Of a stretch of 64,000 nt of DNA, positions 33,734 to 42,843 are shown piece by piece (position 1 is the first letter of the stretch; each line of letters starts with the position of its first letter). The stretch lies in the NCBI GenBank assembly GCA_017428725.1, contig JAFRQH010000025.1, forward strand, positions 156,869 to 220,868. The letters are read 5' to 3'. The position numbers and the translations under genes are program-made. Source of the DNA: Bacteroidales bacterium (GTDB lineage: Bacteria > Bacteroidota > Bacteroidia > Bacteroidales > UBA932). A model generated the notes under the pieces. That model worked only from the letters and a program-made list of their open reading frames with translations. It made no database searches and was not told the DNA's origin.

Positions 33734-35710
33734 ATGAAGAAGATGAAATCTTTTTCCGGCCGCCTGACCCGGAGCGTCGTGCTCACGGTGTTGGCCGTGA
33801 TGACCTTTATCTCGATGCTCGTTTTCCTGGTCACCGCCGCCGGGCTGCTGCTTTTTACCCGGGCGCACGTTTTCGACCTCCTGGACAAGACCCAGGGGAA
33901 CATGGCCTCGACGATGAGCCGGGTGGAAGTCTCCGCAGACAATATCATCGATGAGTTGTCCTGGCATCTTGACACGCCCGACCTGGTCATTTCGACAATC
34001 CAATACGAGCTGAAGACCAACCGCCACCTCTATGGCTGTGCGATGGGATTCGTGCCGGATTATTACCGCAAACAGGGCCGTTGGTTTGAGCCCTACGCCC
34101 TGAACGGGCCGGACGGGATCACCGTCAGGAACATCGGCTCCCAGACCCATGACTACTTCAGCGCCGAATGGTACACGATGGGCCTGGAGTCTCCCGAAGG
34201 GGTCTGGTCCAATCCTTACTTTGACGATGTCGGAGCCGGTACGGTCCTCTGTACCTATTCCCGCCAGGTGACGGACCCCAAGGGCAAGGTGGCCGGTGTT
34301 TTCGGCGCGGATCTGAGCCTCAACGCGTTGTCCGAATTCGTGTCGGAGAGCATTCGGAAAGAGAACGAATCTCCGATCCAGGGTATTACGCCTGACAGAG
34401 GAAAAGCCATGATCTACGGTTTCATCATCGGGCGGGACGGAGACTATATCGTGCATCCTGACACGGAGCGTGTCCTCAAGACCAATTTCTATGACTTTGC
34501 ATCCGGCGAAGATGTGGTCGAATACAAGGCCTTGGGAGATGCGATGCGGGCAGGGGAGTCAGGAGAGATGTCCGTCGAGATCGACGGCGTCAAATCCCAC
34601 GTGTATTATGCCCCGCTCCTCAATTCCGGCTGGTCGATGGGTATCGTCGTCCCGACGAAGCGGCTGCTGTTCCCTGGTTTGCTGTTCGGGTCCATTATCA
34701 TCTTCCTGATCCTCCTGGGCCTGGTGATCGTCTTCGTCGTCTGCTACCTTTCCATCCGGCATGCGACCAAGCCGCTCATCCGCCTGGCCGACTCTGCCAA
34801 GGAAGTGGCATTGGGAAACTTTGACACGGAACTCCCTACGATCCGGAGGAATGACGAGATCCGCCTCCTCCGCGACTCCTTCGACAATATGCAGAAATCG
34901 CTCAAGGAATATATCGCGGAGTTGACGGAGACGACGATGCAGAAGGCTTCGATGGAGAGAGAGCTGGACGTGGCACGCAAGATCCAGATGTCGATGCTGC
35001 CCGTGACTTGGCCCGCTTTCCCGGAGAGAGACGACATAGACATCTACGCTAGTGTCGCTCCGGCCAAGGCGGTCGGCGGCGACCTGTATGACTTCCGTCT
35101 CCGCGACGGCAAGTTGTTCTTCTGTATCGGAGACGTGTCCGGCAAGGGGATTCCCGCGTCGCTGGTGATGACCGAGATCAGTTCGATGTTCCGGACGCTC
35201 TCCGCCACCGAAGACAACCCGGCGAAAGTCCTCTCGTCCATCAATGCCTCCATGTCGGCCCGGAACGACAGCCTGATGTTCGTCACCCTTTTCGTGGGCG
35301 TGCTGGATCTCGCTTCCGGCGAACTGCGGTATTCCAATGCGGGCCACAATGCTCCCGTCGTCATCACGGAAGGCACGCCCAGGATGTTGAAGGTCGACTG
35401 CAATGTGGCCGTGGGGATCGAGCCCGACTGGGAGTTCTCGCTTCAGACTTTGATGCTCCCTCCCGCATCGATGCTCTTCCTCTACACCGACGGCCTGACC
35501 GAAGCCACCCGGGCCGGAGACGAACTGTTCGGGGAGAAGCGGGTCCTCGATGCCCTTGCCGCTTCCGGGGGCAAGGGGGTCTCCGCCGAGCAGCTGATCA
35601 CCCAGATGTCTGCGGCGGTGGATGCGTTCGTCGGGGATGCCGAACAGAGCGACGACCTCACGATGCTCGCCCTGCGGATCCTCCCCGGGCGGAAATCCGC
35701 AAAAAAGTAG
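33734..35710 (+). CDS. Cache-HAMP-SpoIIE (PP2C) serine phosphatase, second copy
   Basis: A 658-residue paralogue of the phosphatase at 16121 with the same order: TM1 about 14-38, double-Cache sensor about 45-300 (WSNPYFDDVGAGTVLCTYS, GDYIVHPDTERVL), TM2 about 312-338, HAMP to about 395, then PP2C (AKAVGGDLYDFRL, IGDVSGKGIPASLVM, NAGHNAPVV, LFLYTDGLTEATR, QSDDLTMLAL). The PP2C domains are much more alike than the sensors, suggesting a shared target but different ligands. It follows hydE by 16 bases. No partner kinase or antagonist is seen. Confidence 0.92.
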   Translation: MKKMKSFSGRLTRSVVLTVLAVMTFISMLVFLVTAAGLLLFTRAHVFDLLDKTQGNMASTMSRVEVSADNIIDELSWHLDTPDLVISTIQYELKTNRHLYGCAMGFVPDYYRKQGRWFEPYALNGPDGITVRNIGSQTHDYFSAEWYTMGLESPEGVWSNPYFDDVGAGTVLCTYSRQVTDPKGKVAGVFGADLSLNALSEFVSESIRKENESPIQGITPDRGKAMIYGFIIGRDGDYIVHPDTERVLKTNFYDFASGEDVVEYKALGDAMRAGESGEMSVEIDGVKSHVYYAPLLNSGWSMGIVVPTKRLLFPGLLFGSIIIFLILLGLVIVFVVCYLSIRHATKPLIRLADSAKEVALGNFDTELPTIRRNDEIRLLRDSFDNMQKSLKEYIAELTETTMQKASMERELDVARKIQMSMLPVTWPAFPERDDIDIYASVAPAKAVGGDLYDFRLRDGKLFFCIGDVSGKGIPASLVMTEISSMFRTLSATEDNPAKVLSSINASMSARNDSLMFVTLFVGVLDLASGELRYSNAGHNAPVVITEGTPRMLKVDCNVAVGIEPDWEFSLQTLMLPPASMLFLYTDGLTEATRAGDELFGEKRVLDALAASGGKGVSAEQLITQMSAAVDAFVGDAEQSDDLTMLALRILPGRKSAKK

Positions 35711-35731
35711 TGTCATATCATCGTTATTTCC

Positions 35732-35739
35732 TATCTTTA
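35732..35739 (+). promoter_or_regulatory. Weak -7-like element TATCTTTA
   Basis: TATCTTTA, one base off TAnnTTTG, lies 25 bases before the ATG at 35765. A second ATCTTTAAC copy follows at once. Confidence 0.3.
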
Positions 35740-35764
35740 ACCATCTTTAACCGAATCATTTGCT

Positions 35765-36118
35765 ATGGCCAAGTCAGACATCAAGAAACAGAAATCCCCC
35801 CAGATCGAGGTCCTCTGGAAGGAAGACACCCCTGAAGCCACTTATTTCAAACGCGAGGAGTATTGCATCGTCGCGAAGGTCGACAAAGGCAAGTACACCC
35901 TTACCCGCTATGGCTGGGACGAGGATCCCGCCAAGGGCGAGAGCCTCGTCGTGTCCGCCAAGGATACCCGCCGGCTGATGGACAGTCTCCGGGTCAAGAA
36001 TCCCGATACCCTCATCCGGGTCCTCGGCAAGAAATTCGCCCTGAAGGAACCGCACAACGCCTTCGTCAAGATCCAGACATCTCTCGAGAGAAGGGGCATC
36101 CCGTACGAGCGGCAATAA
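35765..36118 (+). CDS. Small conserved-looking protein of unknown function
   Basis: A 117-residue soluble, charged protein (many Lys, Glu, Asp) without signal or membrane segment. I do not recognise the family. Visible parts are a strand-rich middle (EEYCIVAKVDKGKYTLTRYGW) and a helical end (KEPHNAFVKIQTSLERRGIPY). The WDEDPAKGESLVVSAKDTR stretch could be a turn-rich binding loop. It lies alone between the second phosphatase (54-base gap with a weak promoter) and the AlkZ-like gene (18 bases), with which it may be co-transcribed. Confidence 0.75.
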   Translation: MAKSDIKKQKSPQIEVLWKEDTPEATYFKREEYCIVAKVDKGKYTLTRYGWDEDPAKGESLVVSAKDTRRLMDSLRVKNPDTLIRVLGKKFALKEPHNAFVKIQTSLERRGIPYERQ

Positions 36119-36136
36119 GTCCCGCAAGGACGCAGT

Positions 36137-37186
36137 ATGAATCCTGTTTTCGCCAGGCTTCTAAACCAGCAGCTGATCAGCCCGCTGTTCACCGCGCCGT
36201 ACGAGGTGGTTCGGTGGATGGGCGCAATGCAGGGCCAGGATTACCGGATGATGCGCTGGGCCGTGGGGATGCGGACCCGCAAGCCTTCCGCCCGCGCGTT
36301 CGAGCAGGATTTCAACAGCGGCCGCATCGTGCGCGTCCACTTGTTCAGGACCACGTGGCAACTCGTGGCCGGCGAAGACCTTCGCTGGATGCTTGGGCTC
36401 TGCCGTACGCACGCCCTGCGGGGGCTGGCGGGCTGGATGAAATCCAACGGCGTCAGCATTCCCCGGACTGAACAGGAGACCGTGCAGACCCTCTTCGCCG
36501 ACTTCCTCTCCTCCCATCGCACGGCCACCAAGAGTGATTTCGATGCCGCCCTCAGGGACAAGGGGATCGTGATGGACGACCACCGTCTGTCCTACCACAT
36601 CCGCTTGGGCGAGTATGCAGGCCTGCTGTGCAGCGGCGACCTGCTCCCGCAGAAAGCCACATACGCTCTGGTGACCGACAAACTGCCCGGATCGGCTTCC
36701 CGCAGCCGCGAGGAATCGCTCGCCCTGCTGGCCCGGACCTATTTCCGGAGCCACGCTCCGGCCACGCTCGAAGACTTCGTGTGGTGGAGCGGCCTGGGCA
36801 TCGGCGACTGTCGCAAGGGGATCGACGCCCTTGGGCCGGAACTGTCCCGGGAGCGCTGGAAGGGGCTTTCCCTCTATCTCCACGAAGACTGCCGCACCCG
36901 CGGCTTCCGCCGGGGTGGCGTCCTCCTCCTGTCGCCCTACGATGAATATTTGATCGGCTACAAGAGCCGCCACGTGGCCGTCCATCCTGACCACAGCCAC
37001 CGCGCCCACAATAACACCGGCAACTTCTGGCCGGTCGTCCTCCAGGACGGTGAAGTCGTGGGCAACTGGAGCTTTGCGGGCGGCCGGGTGCAGGTGGATG
37101 TCTTCCATCCCGATGCCTGTCTCGACCCGGAGGCACTGCAGCGACAGCTCCGAAAGTACGAGCTCTTCGCCCGCCCGCTTGGATAA
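36137..37186 (+). CDS. Winged-helix AlkZ-like (HTH_42) protein
   Basis: A 349-residue member of the AlkZ/YcaQ-type family of crosslink-repair DNA glycosylases. The characteristic Q-x-Q sits in MQGQDYRMMRWAVGMR (Q32, Q34). The C-terminal signature LLLSPYDEYLIGYKSR and the NNTGNFWPVVLQDGEVVG stretch match the family. The full fold with three winged helices appears present by length. A role in unhooking DNA crosslinks is from family knowledge. It is followed by a 50-base gap holding a palindrome before the glycyl radical enzyme. Confidence 0.82.
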   Translation: MNPVFARLLNQQLISPLFTAPYEVVRWMGAMQGQDYRMMRWAVGMRTRKPSARAFEQDFNSGRIVRVHLFRTTWQLVAGEDLRWMLGLCRTHALRGLAGWMKSNGVSIPRTEQETVQTLFADFLSSHRTATKSDFDAALRDKGIVMDDHRLSYHIRLGEYAGLLCSGDLLPQKATYALVTDKLPGSASRSREESLALLARTYFRSHAPATLEDFVWWSGLGIGDCRKGIDALGPELSRERWKGLSLYLHEDCRTRGFRRGGVLLLSPYDEYLIGYKSRHVAVHPDHSHRAHNNTGNFWPVVLQDGEVVGNWSFAGGRVQVDVFHPDACLDPEALQRQLRKYELFARPLG

Positions 37187-37198
37187 TTGGCGGAAGGT

Positions 37199-37211
37199 CG
37201 CTAACTTAGCG
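37199..37211. promoter_or_regulatory. Palindrome CGCTAACTTAGCG over a putative -7 element
   Basis: CGCTAA-C-TTAGCG is a perfect dyad of 6-base arms. It contains TAACTTAG (37202-37209), one base off TAnnTTTG, 27 bases before the ATG of the glycyl radical enzyme. It could be an operator for that gene. Confidence 0.4.
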
Positions 37212-37236
37212 GGCCAATCCGGAACTGTCCAGAACA

Positions 37237-39636
37237 ATGAGTTTTACGATCAAGCACCCCGCCAACGACGGGGGAATGAATGCGAGAATCCGGCGCCTCC
37301 GGCAGGAGAGCGTCAGCACGCCCGCGACCCTCACCATCGAACGCGCCCTCATCGAGACGGCCTTCTACAAGGAGAATTACGGCAAGTATCCGATCGCTGT
37401 GCTCCGTGCGAAGAACTTCTATGAAATCTGCGCGAAGAAGACCATCTACATCGGCCCCGACGAACTCATCGTGGGCGAGCGCGGCCCGCGACCGAAGGCG
37501 GTTCCCACTTTCCCGGAGTTGACCTGCCACAGCGTGGAGGACCTCCACGTGCTGGATACCAGAGAGTTGCAGACCTATCACATCAGTCAGGAAGACATCG
37601 ATACATACGCCCGCGAGGTGATCCCTTACTGGAAGGGCAAGACGCAGCGCGAGCGGATCTTCGGACATGTCTCCAAGGAGTGGGAGGAGGCCTACCATGC
37701 TGGCGTCTTCACCGAGTTCATGGAGCAGCGCGCTGCCGGCCACACCGCCATGGACGGCCGGATGTACCGGGAGGGCCTCCTGGACATGAAGGCCCGGATC
37801 GCGAAGAACATCGCCGCCCTGGATTATATCAACGACCCCGAGGCCACGGACAAGCAGCAGGAACTCGAGGCGATGGCCATCTCCTGCGACGCCGCCATCC
37901 TCTTCGCCGAGCGCCACGCCGTCCTGGCGGAAGAGATGGCTGCCGCCTGTCCGGATCCCGTCCGCAAGGCGGAGCTGGAGAAGATCGCCGCCGTCTGCCA
38001 CTGGGTGCCTGCCCACGCCCCCCGCGACCTCTGGGAGGCCATCCAGATGTATTGGTTCGTCCATCTCGGGACGGTCACGGAGCTGAACGGCTGGGATTCG
38101 ATGAATCCAGGCCACATCGACCAGCACCTCTATCCGTTCTACGAGAAGGGCGTGCGCGAAGGGACCCTCACCTATGACCGGGCGAAAGAGCTCCTGAGCT
38201 GCCTCTGGATCAAGTTCAACAACCAGCCGGCCCCGCCCAAGGTGGGCATCACCGCCCGGGAATCCGGCACCTACAACGATTTCACGAACATCAACATCGG
38301 CGGCGTCGACCGGAACGGCCGTTCCGGCGTGAACACGCTCTCCTATATGATCCTCGAGATCCAGGAAGAGCTCCACGAACTGCAGCCGGGCCTGTCCATC
38401 CACATCGCTGAGAATACACCGGACGAGTTCCTGGAGGCCGGCATCAAGGTCATCCGCCTGGGCCACGGCTATCCTTCCGTGTTCAATCCGGACACATACG
38501 TGAAGGAGCTGGTCCGCCAGGGCAAATCCCTGGAGGACGCCCGCGAGGGCGGCTGCTCCGGCTGCATCGAAGTCGGCGCCTTCGGCAAGGAGGCGTACCT
38601 GCTGACCGGCTACCTGAACACGCCGAAGATCCTGGAGATCACGCTGAACGACGGTGTGGACCCGGAGACGGGCAAGCAGATCGGCCTGAAGATGGGCGAT
38701 CCGCGCAGCTTCAAGACCTTTGAGCAGCTGTACGACGCCTGGCACCGGCAGATGGTGTATTTCGTGGACCTCAAGCTTGCCGTGAACAACTACATCGAGC
38801 GGATGTTCTCCCTGTATGCCCCCGCCACGTTCCTGAGCTTGTATATCGAGGACTGCATCGACAAGGGCAGGGACTACTACAGCGGCGGTGCCCGCTACAA
38901 TACCACCTATATCCAGTGTACGGGCCTGGGTACCATCACGGACTGCTTCACGACCCTGAAGAAACACGTCTTCGAGACGGGCCGCTACACGATGGACCAA
39001 CTGCTTGCGGCCGTAGCCGCCAACTGGGAGGGCGCTGAGCCGATGCGCCTGTATATCCGCAACCACACCCCGTTCTTCGGCAACGACGACGCCTACGCCG
39101 ACGACATAGCCGTGCGCGTGTACGACGACCTGGTGCGCGCCATCGAAGGCCGGCCCAACACCCGCGGCGGCAAGACGCAGCTGAATATGCTCTCCACCAC
39201 CTGCCACAACTATTTCGGCCAGGTGTGCGGCGCCTCCGTGAACGGCCGTTTCGCCCATTTCGCCATCTCCGACGGCACTTCGCCCGCCCACGGCTCCGAC
39301 ACGAAGGGCCCGACCTGCGTCGTGCGCTCCCTCGGCAAACTGGACCAGACCAAGAGCGGCGGCACCCTGCTGAACGTCCGCTTCGTGCCGGCCCTTCTGC
39401 GGACCGACGCCGAGGTGAAGAAACTGGGCAAGCTCATCCGCGAGTACTTCAAGCTTGGAGGCCACCACATCCAGTTCAACATCGTGGACACCGACACGCT
39501 CTGCGACGCCCAGCAGCATCCGGACGACTACCGGGATCTCCTGGTGCGCGTGGCCGGCTATTCCGACTACTTCAACGATATGACGGCACAGCTGCAGGAC
39601 GAGATCATCGCCCGCACGCAGAACGAAGACCTCTAG
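37237..39636 (+). CDS. hypD: Glycyl radical enzyme, trans-4-hydroxy-L-proline dehydratase type
   Basis: A 799-residue glycyl radical enzyme. The thiyl radical site lies in GGCSGCIEVGAFG (C443, with E445 two residues on, as in HypD C434/E436), and the glycyl radical in RVAGYSDYF (G774). Both are offset by 9 residues from clostridial HypD numbering, so the overall register matches. HypD dehydrates trans-4-hydroxyproline to pyrroline-5-carboxylate, which ProC then reduces to proline. The activase is encoded convergently 3 bases away. No proC lies nearby. A related hydroxy-acid or diol dehydratase is the alternative. Confidence 0.82.
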   Translation: MSFTIKHPANDGGMNARIRRLRQESVSTPATLTIERALIETAFYKENYGKYPIAVLRAKNFYEICAKKTIYIGPDELIVGERGPRPKAVPTFPELTCHSVEDLHVLDTRELQTYHISQEDIDTYAREVIPYWKGKTQRERIFGHVSKEWEEAYHAGVFTEFMEQRAAGHTAMDGRMYREGLLDMKARIAKNIAALDYINDPEATDKQQELEAMAISCDAAILFAERHAVLAEEMAAACPDPVRKAELEKIAAVCHWVPAHAPRDLWEAIQMYWFVHLGTVTELNGWDSMNPGHIDQHLYPFYEKGVREGTLTYDRAKELLSCLWIKFNNQPAPPKVGITARESGTYNDFTNINIGGVDRNGRSGVNTLSYMILEIQEELHELQPGLSIHIAENTPDEFLEAGIKVIRLGHGYPSVFNPDTYVKELVRQGKSLEDAREGGCSGCIEVGAFGKEAYLLTGYLNTPKILEITLNDGVDPETGKQIGLKMGDPRSFKTFEQLYDAWHRQMVYFVDLKLAVNNYIERMFSLYAPATFLSLYIEDCIDKGRDYYSGGARYNTTYIQCTGLGTITDCFTTLKKHVFETGRYTMDQLLAAVAANWEGAEPMRLYIRNHTPFFGNDDAYADDIAVRVYDDLVRAIEGRPNTRGGKTQLNMLSTTCHNYFGQVCGASVNGRFAHFAISDGTSPAHGSDTKGPTCVVRSLGKLDQTKSGGTLLNVRFVPALLRTDAEVKKLGKLIREYFKLGGHHIQFNIVDTDTLCDAQQHPDDYRDLLVRVAGYSDYFNDMTAQLQDEIIARTQNEDL

Positions 39637-39639
39637 GGA

Positions 39640-40548
39640 TCAACCTCCGATCGTGGCTGCCAGCCCGGCGGCCTCGAACTGCCGCAGACAGCGGTCTTGG
39701 ACGTCCCTGGCCGGGGCGGAGAGAGCCAGTTGTCCGGGATTGTACGTGGTGCCGAGCCGCTCGTGCTTGCCCTTCCCGATGTCGTGGTAGGGGAGCAGGT
39801 CCACGCCTTCGGGCAGCAGGGGCAGGGCGCGGAGGAAGTCCGCCGTGGCGGCGATATCCGCCACCGAGGCATTGACCTCCGCGATGAGCGGGATGCGAAT
39901 GCGATAGGGATGTCCCGACTCCGCTACCAGGCGTATGTTGTCCAGGATCTGTCCGTTGGGGATGCCCGTATACCGCTCGTGCCTGTCGGAATCCATCACC
40001 TTCAAGTCAATGAGGAACAGCTCGCACTCCGCGGCCACGGCGCGAACGGTGTCCGGGCTGGCAAAGAGCGTCGTGTCCACGGCGCGGTGGAAGCCGCGCC
40101 GGCCCAGCTCCCGGAGCAGTTCCAGGGCGTAGGCGGGATGCATCAGCGGCTCGCCGCCGGAGAGCGTCACACCGCCGCCGCTGTCCGCCATCATGTCGCG
40201 CTCCTTCTCGATCTCGGCCATCAGCTCGTCGAGCGGCCATTCGCGGCCGCAGATCTCCATCGCCAGGGCGGGGCAGGCCTCCGCGCAGGCCCCGCAAGTC
40301 AGGCAGGGCCGCCCGGTGGGCCTGATCCCGTCCGGGGTGAGCGCGATCGCTCCCTCCGGACAGGCTTCCACGCAGGCGGCGCAGCCGATGCATTTGACAC
40401 TCTTGTACAGCCTTTGCGGTCTGTCCGACCAGCTCTCCGGGTTATGGCACCACACGCAGCGGAGCGGACACCCCTTCAGGAAGAGGGTCGTACGGATGCC
40501 GGGTCCGTCGTGGAGGGCGTAGCGTTTCAGGTCGAACAGAAGGGCCAT
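39640..40548 (-). CDS. hypE: Glycyl-radical enzyme activating protein (radical SAM)
   Basis: A 302-residue activase. The radical SAM motif CPLRCVWC is near residues 27-34, followed by two ferredoxin-type [4Fe-4S] motifs (CIGCAACVEACP and CLTCGACAEACP), the layout of the larger GRE activases. SGGEPLMHP binds SAM. It should install the glycyl radical on the dehydratase ending at 39636. It is unusual that the pair is convergent rather than an operon, so it needs its own promoter (40553-40560, only 4 bases from the ATG). Confidence 0.88.
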   Translation of the reverse strand: MALLFDLKRYALHDGPGIRTTLFLKGCPLRCVWCHNPESWSDRPQRLYKSVKCIGCAACVEACPEGAIALTPDGIRPTGRPCLTCGACAEACPALAMEICGREWPLDELMAEIEKERDMMADSGGGVTLSGGEPLMHPAYALELLRELGRRGFHRAVDTTLFASPDTVRAVAAECELFLIDLKVMDSDRHERYTGIPNGQILDNIRLVAESGHPYRIRIPLIAEVNASVADIAATADFLRALPLLPEGVDLLPYHDIGKGKHERLGTTYNPGQLALSAPARDVQDRCLRQFEAAGLAATIGG

Positions 40549-40552
40549 GGCT

Positions 40553-40560
40553 CAAAGTTA
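40553..40560 (-). promoter_or_regulatory. -7 element TAACTTTG, 4 bases from the activase ATG
   Basis: On the minus strand TAACTTTG fits TAnnTTTG exactly and is followed by AGCC and then ATGG. This predicts a transcript starting at or next to the start codon. The string TTTGAGCCATGG recurs at the GreA-like gene. Confidence 0.5.
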
Positions 40561-40588
40561 GTGTTTTTGGTGCAAAACTCTTATCTTT

Positions 40589-41275
40589 ATGGGGATGAAT
40601 ATCGTGCATCACCATATCGAGCAGGGCTCCGGCGAGCCGCTGATCCTCCTCCACGGCAATGGGGAGGATGCCGGATACTTCGTGCACCAGATGGAGCCTT
40701 TTTCCCGACATTTCCGGGTGATAGCCGTCGACACGCGCGGCCACGGTCAGACCCCGCGCGGCGAAGCGCCGTTCACGATCCGCCAGTTCGCCGAGGATCT
40801 GCGGGCTTTTATGGATACGCAGGGGATTGTAAAGGCCAGCATCCTGGGTTTCTCCGACGGTGGCAACATCGCGATGGTCTTCGCCCTGAAGTATCCGGAG
40901 CGTGTGGACCGGCTCATCCTCAACGGTGCCAACCTGGATGCATCCGGCGTCAAGCGAAGCGTGCAGATTCCCATCGATATCGGCTACCGGATGGCCAGCC
41001 TCTTCGCGCGTCGGAGCCCCGAAGCCCGCAAAAATGCCGAGCTGCTGGGCCTGATGGTCAACGATCCTGACGTGAAGCCGGACGAACTGGGCCGTATCCA
41101 GGCTCCCACGCTCGTCATCGCCGGAGACAGGGATATGATCAAGGAATCCCACACCCGCTTGATCGCGGCGCATATCCCCGATGCCCGGTTGGTGATTATC
41201 CCAGGCGATCATTTCATCGCCAACAAGCAGCCGGAGGCCTTCAATGCGGCCGTGCTCTCCTTCCTGCTGCGATGA
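40589..41275 (+). CDS. Alpha/beta hydrolase
   Basis: A 228-residue cytoplasmic alpha/beta hydrolase. Oxyanion motif LILLHGNGEDAGYF, nucleophile elbow LGFSDGGNIA (Ser), acid in VIAGDRDMI and His in PGDHFIANK. It resembles carboxylesterase/haloperoxidase-type small hydrolases whose substrate cannot be told. The start at 40589 overlaps a TATCTTTA -7-like element; the in-frame ATG at 40595 is an equally good start. The intergenic gap to the divergent activase is only 40 bases. Confidence 0.82.
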   Translation: MGMNIVHHHIEQGSGEPLILLHGNGEDAGYFVHQMEPFSRHFRVIAVDTRGHGQTPRGEAPFTIRQFAEDLRAFMDTQGIVKASILGFSDGGNIAMVFALKYPERVDRLILNGANLDASGVKRSVQIPIDIGYRMASLFARRSPEARKNAELLGLMVNDPDVKPDELGRIQAPTLVIAGDRDMIKESHTRLIAAHIPDARLVIIPGDHFIANKQPEAFNAAVLSFLLR

Positions 41276-41300
41276 GTGGTTAAAAGGCCGGTCGGGCGGA

Positions 41301-41738
41301 CTAAGCCTGGGCTTCCGTCTTGGTGAAATCCATTTCCGTCAGGGACCGGGCGAATTGGCGGAAACAGTCCAGGTCCTGTGCATTGGGGTGCCCTTTGCAA
41401 ATGGGCCCCATCGATCCTTTGCAGGTAAACGATTTGTCACAAACCTGAATGCCGCGCGCCTTCAGCGCCTGGAGCATTTGCGGCAGGGGAGACTCGACGA
41501 TGGCGCAGGAGCCGAACAGGGCCACGCACTTGACTTTCTCGGGCGTAAGGGTGTTGATGAAGTCGATGACGGCGCCGTTGACCTTGCCCAGGAACACGCC
41601 GGCCCCCAGGAAGAGCAGGTCCACGGGCTGGTCCAGGGGCTCTGCAACGGTGGCGGCTTTCGCCCCGACGATATCTTCGATGGCCTCTGCCATCAGTTTG
41701 GAATGACCAAACTTGCTGTAATAACGGATAGCGTTCAT
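41301..41738 (-). CDS. Flavodoxin-family protein, Cys-rich C-terminus
   Basis: A 145-residue flavodoxin-like protein: phosphate loop RYYSKFGHSKLMAEAI near the N-terminus and LFLGAGVFLGKVN at the isoalloxazine loop. The C-terminal third has four cysteines (VCDKSFTCKGSMGPICKG and LDCF), unusual for a flavodoxin and suggestive of a disulfide or metal site. It begins 1 base after the radical SAM gene stop, so it is probably the electron donor for that enzyme (inference). Confidence 0.8.
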   Translation of the reverse strand: MNAIRYYSKFGHSKLMAEAIEDIVGAKAATVAEPLDQPVDLLFLGAGVFLGKVNGAVIDFINTLTPEKVKCVALFGSCAIVESPLPQMLQALKARGIQVCDKSFTCKGSMGPICKGHPNAQDLDCFRQFARSLTEMDFTKTEAQA

Positions 41739-41739
41739 A

Positions 41740-42843
41740 TCATTGTCCTTTTAACATTGCTTCTACTTCTTCGCGGTGTTCGTACAGGGCGCAGCCGCCG
41801 GTGTGTTCCCCGCCCACCAGGTGCGCTTCCCGCAGTTTGCGGAACAGGGGCGAGGCGAGCGCCCCTCTGACCCCCAGCTCCACGACGCTGCTGTCACTGA
41901 ACGGGGAGAAAGGACAGGGCTCCGCGCTTCCGTCCGGTCCGATGTGGAAGAACCCCCGTCCGGCTGCCAGGCAACCTCCCAGGAATTTCTCGTCACCCGG
42001 GAAGGAAATGATTATCAGGTCTTTGAATCGCTCTCCCTGGTATTCCTGCACGGCCTCCATCTTCTCCAGATCAGCTTCGCTGAGGGCGAGGTGTTCCGTG
42101 CCGGGATCCGTGGGCACGTATTCAACATAGATGATCAGCTTGCACCCCAGCGTGCGCAGGTTTTCGACAAAGGCATCGGAGGTCACCAGGTCGAAGTTCT
42201 CCGTAGTGACGGTGATGCTGGTGCCGAAGAACAGGTCTTCCTGGTGCAGCATCTCCACCGACAGCATTGCCCGCCTGTACATCCCCGGGCCCCGCCGCTC
42301 GTCCGTCGCATGTTCCAGCCCCTCGATGCTGATGACGGGAATCATGTTGAGGTGCTGCTTGAGGAATTCAATATAGGAGTGGCCGATGAGCGTGCCGTTG
42401 GTGAAGATGGGGAAAACCATATCCTCGACCTCTGCCACGCGCTCCAGGATATCCCTGCGCAGCATAGGCTCTCCGCCGGCCAGCAGGGCGAAGTTGATGC
42501 CCAGCGAGGCCGCCTCCTCGAAGATAGCCTTCCACTGTTCGGGCGGGAGCGACGCTTTCTGCGCGTCGGCGCTGTCCGCCGCGATCCCATTGGCGCGGGC
42601 ATAGCACCCCTTGCAATGCAGGTTGCAGGCGGTGGCGATGGAGCAGATGAGGAAGGGCGGCACATCCATGCCCTCCTTCTCCTTGATCTCCGCACGACGC
42701 TTCTCGGACTTCAGGAAAGCCTGTTGCAGGCGCCAGACGGTCTTTGCCTCCAAGGGGTTTCGTAGGACGTTGGCGTATGCCTTGGCCATGATGCGACGGA
42801 TCGCGTCGCTCATATGCTGCGGCAGGTTGACCGCGGCCATCAT
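41740..42843 (-). CDS. Radical SAM enzyme with SPASM-like C-terminus
   Basis: A 367-residue radical SAM protein. Cluster motif CNLHCKGC (C73, C77, C80; CX3CX2C), SAM motif LLAGGEPMLRRD. The C-terminal region FFHIGPDGSAEPCPF with further cysteines at GGC and GGCALY resembles a reduced SPASM domain, as found in peptide-modifying enzymes. A helical N-terminal extension of about 65 residues precedes the barrel. It is coupled by ATGA to a 57-residue gene and followed by a flavodoxin. The target is unknown; peptide or cofactor modification is possible. Confidence 0.82.
   Translation of the reverse strand: MMAAVNLPQHMSDAIRRIMAKAYANVLRNPLEAKTVWRLQQAFLKSEKRRAEIKEKEGMDVPPFLICSIATACNLHCKGCYARANGIAADSADAQKASLPPEQWKAIFEEAASLGINFALLAGGEPMLRRDILERVAEVEDMVFPIFTNGTLIGHSYIEFLKQHLNMIPVISIEGLEHATDERRGPGMYRRAMLSVEMLHQEDLFFGTSITVTTENFDLVTSDAFVENLRTLGCKLIIYVEYVPTDPGTEHLALSEADLEKMEAVQEYQGERFKDLIIISFPGDEKFLGGCLAAGRGFFHIGPDGSAEPCPFSPFSDSSVVELGVRGALASPLFRKLREAHLVGGEHTGGCALYEHREEVEAMLKGQ

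Noticed and set aside
40582..40589. TATCTTTA as the main promoter of the hydrolase at 40589
   Set aside because: It overlaps the first ATG; it works only for the ATG at 40595 and has one mismatch, so it is not listed as a feature.
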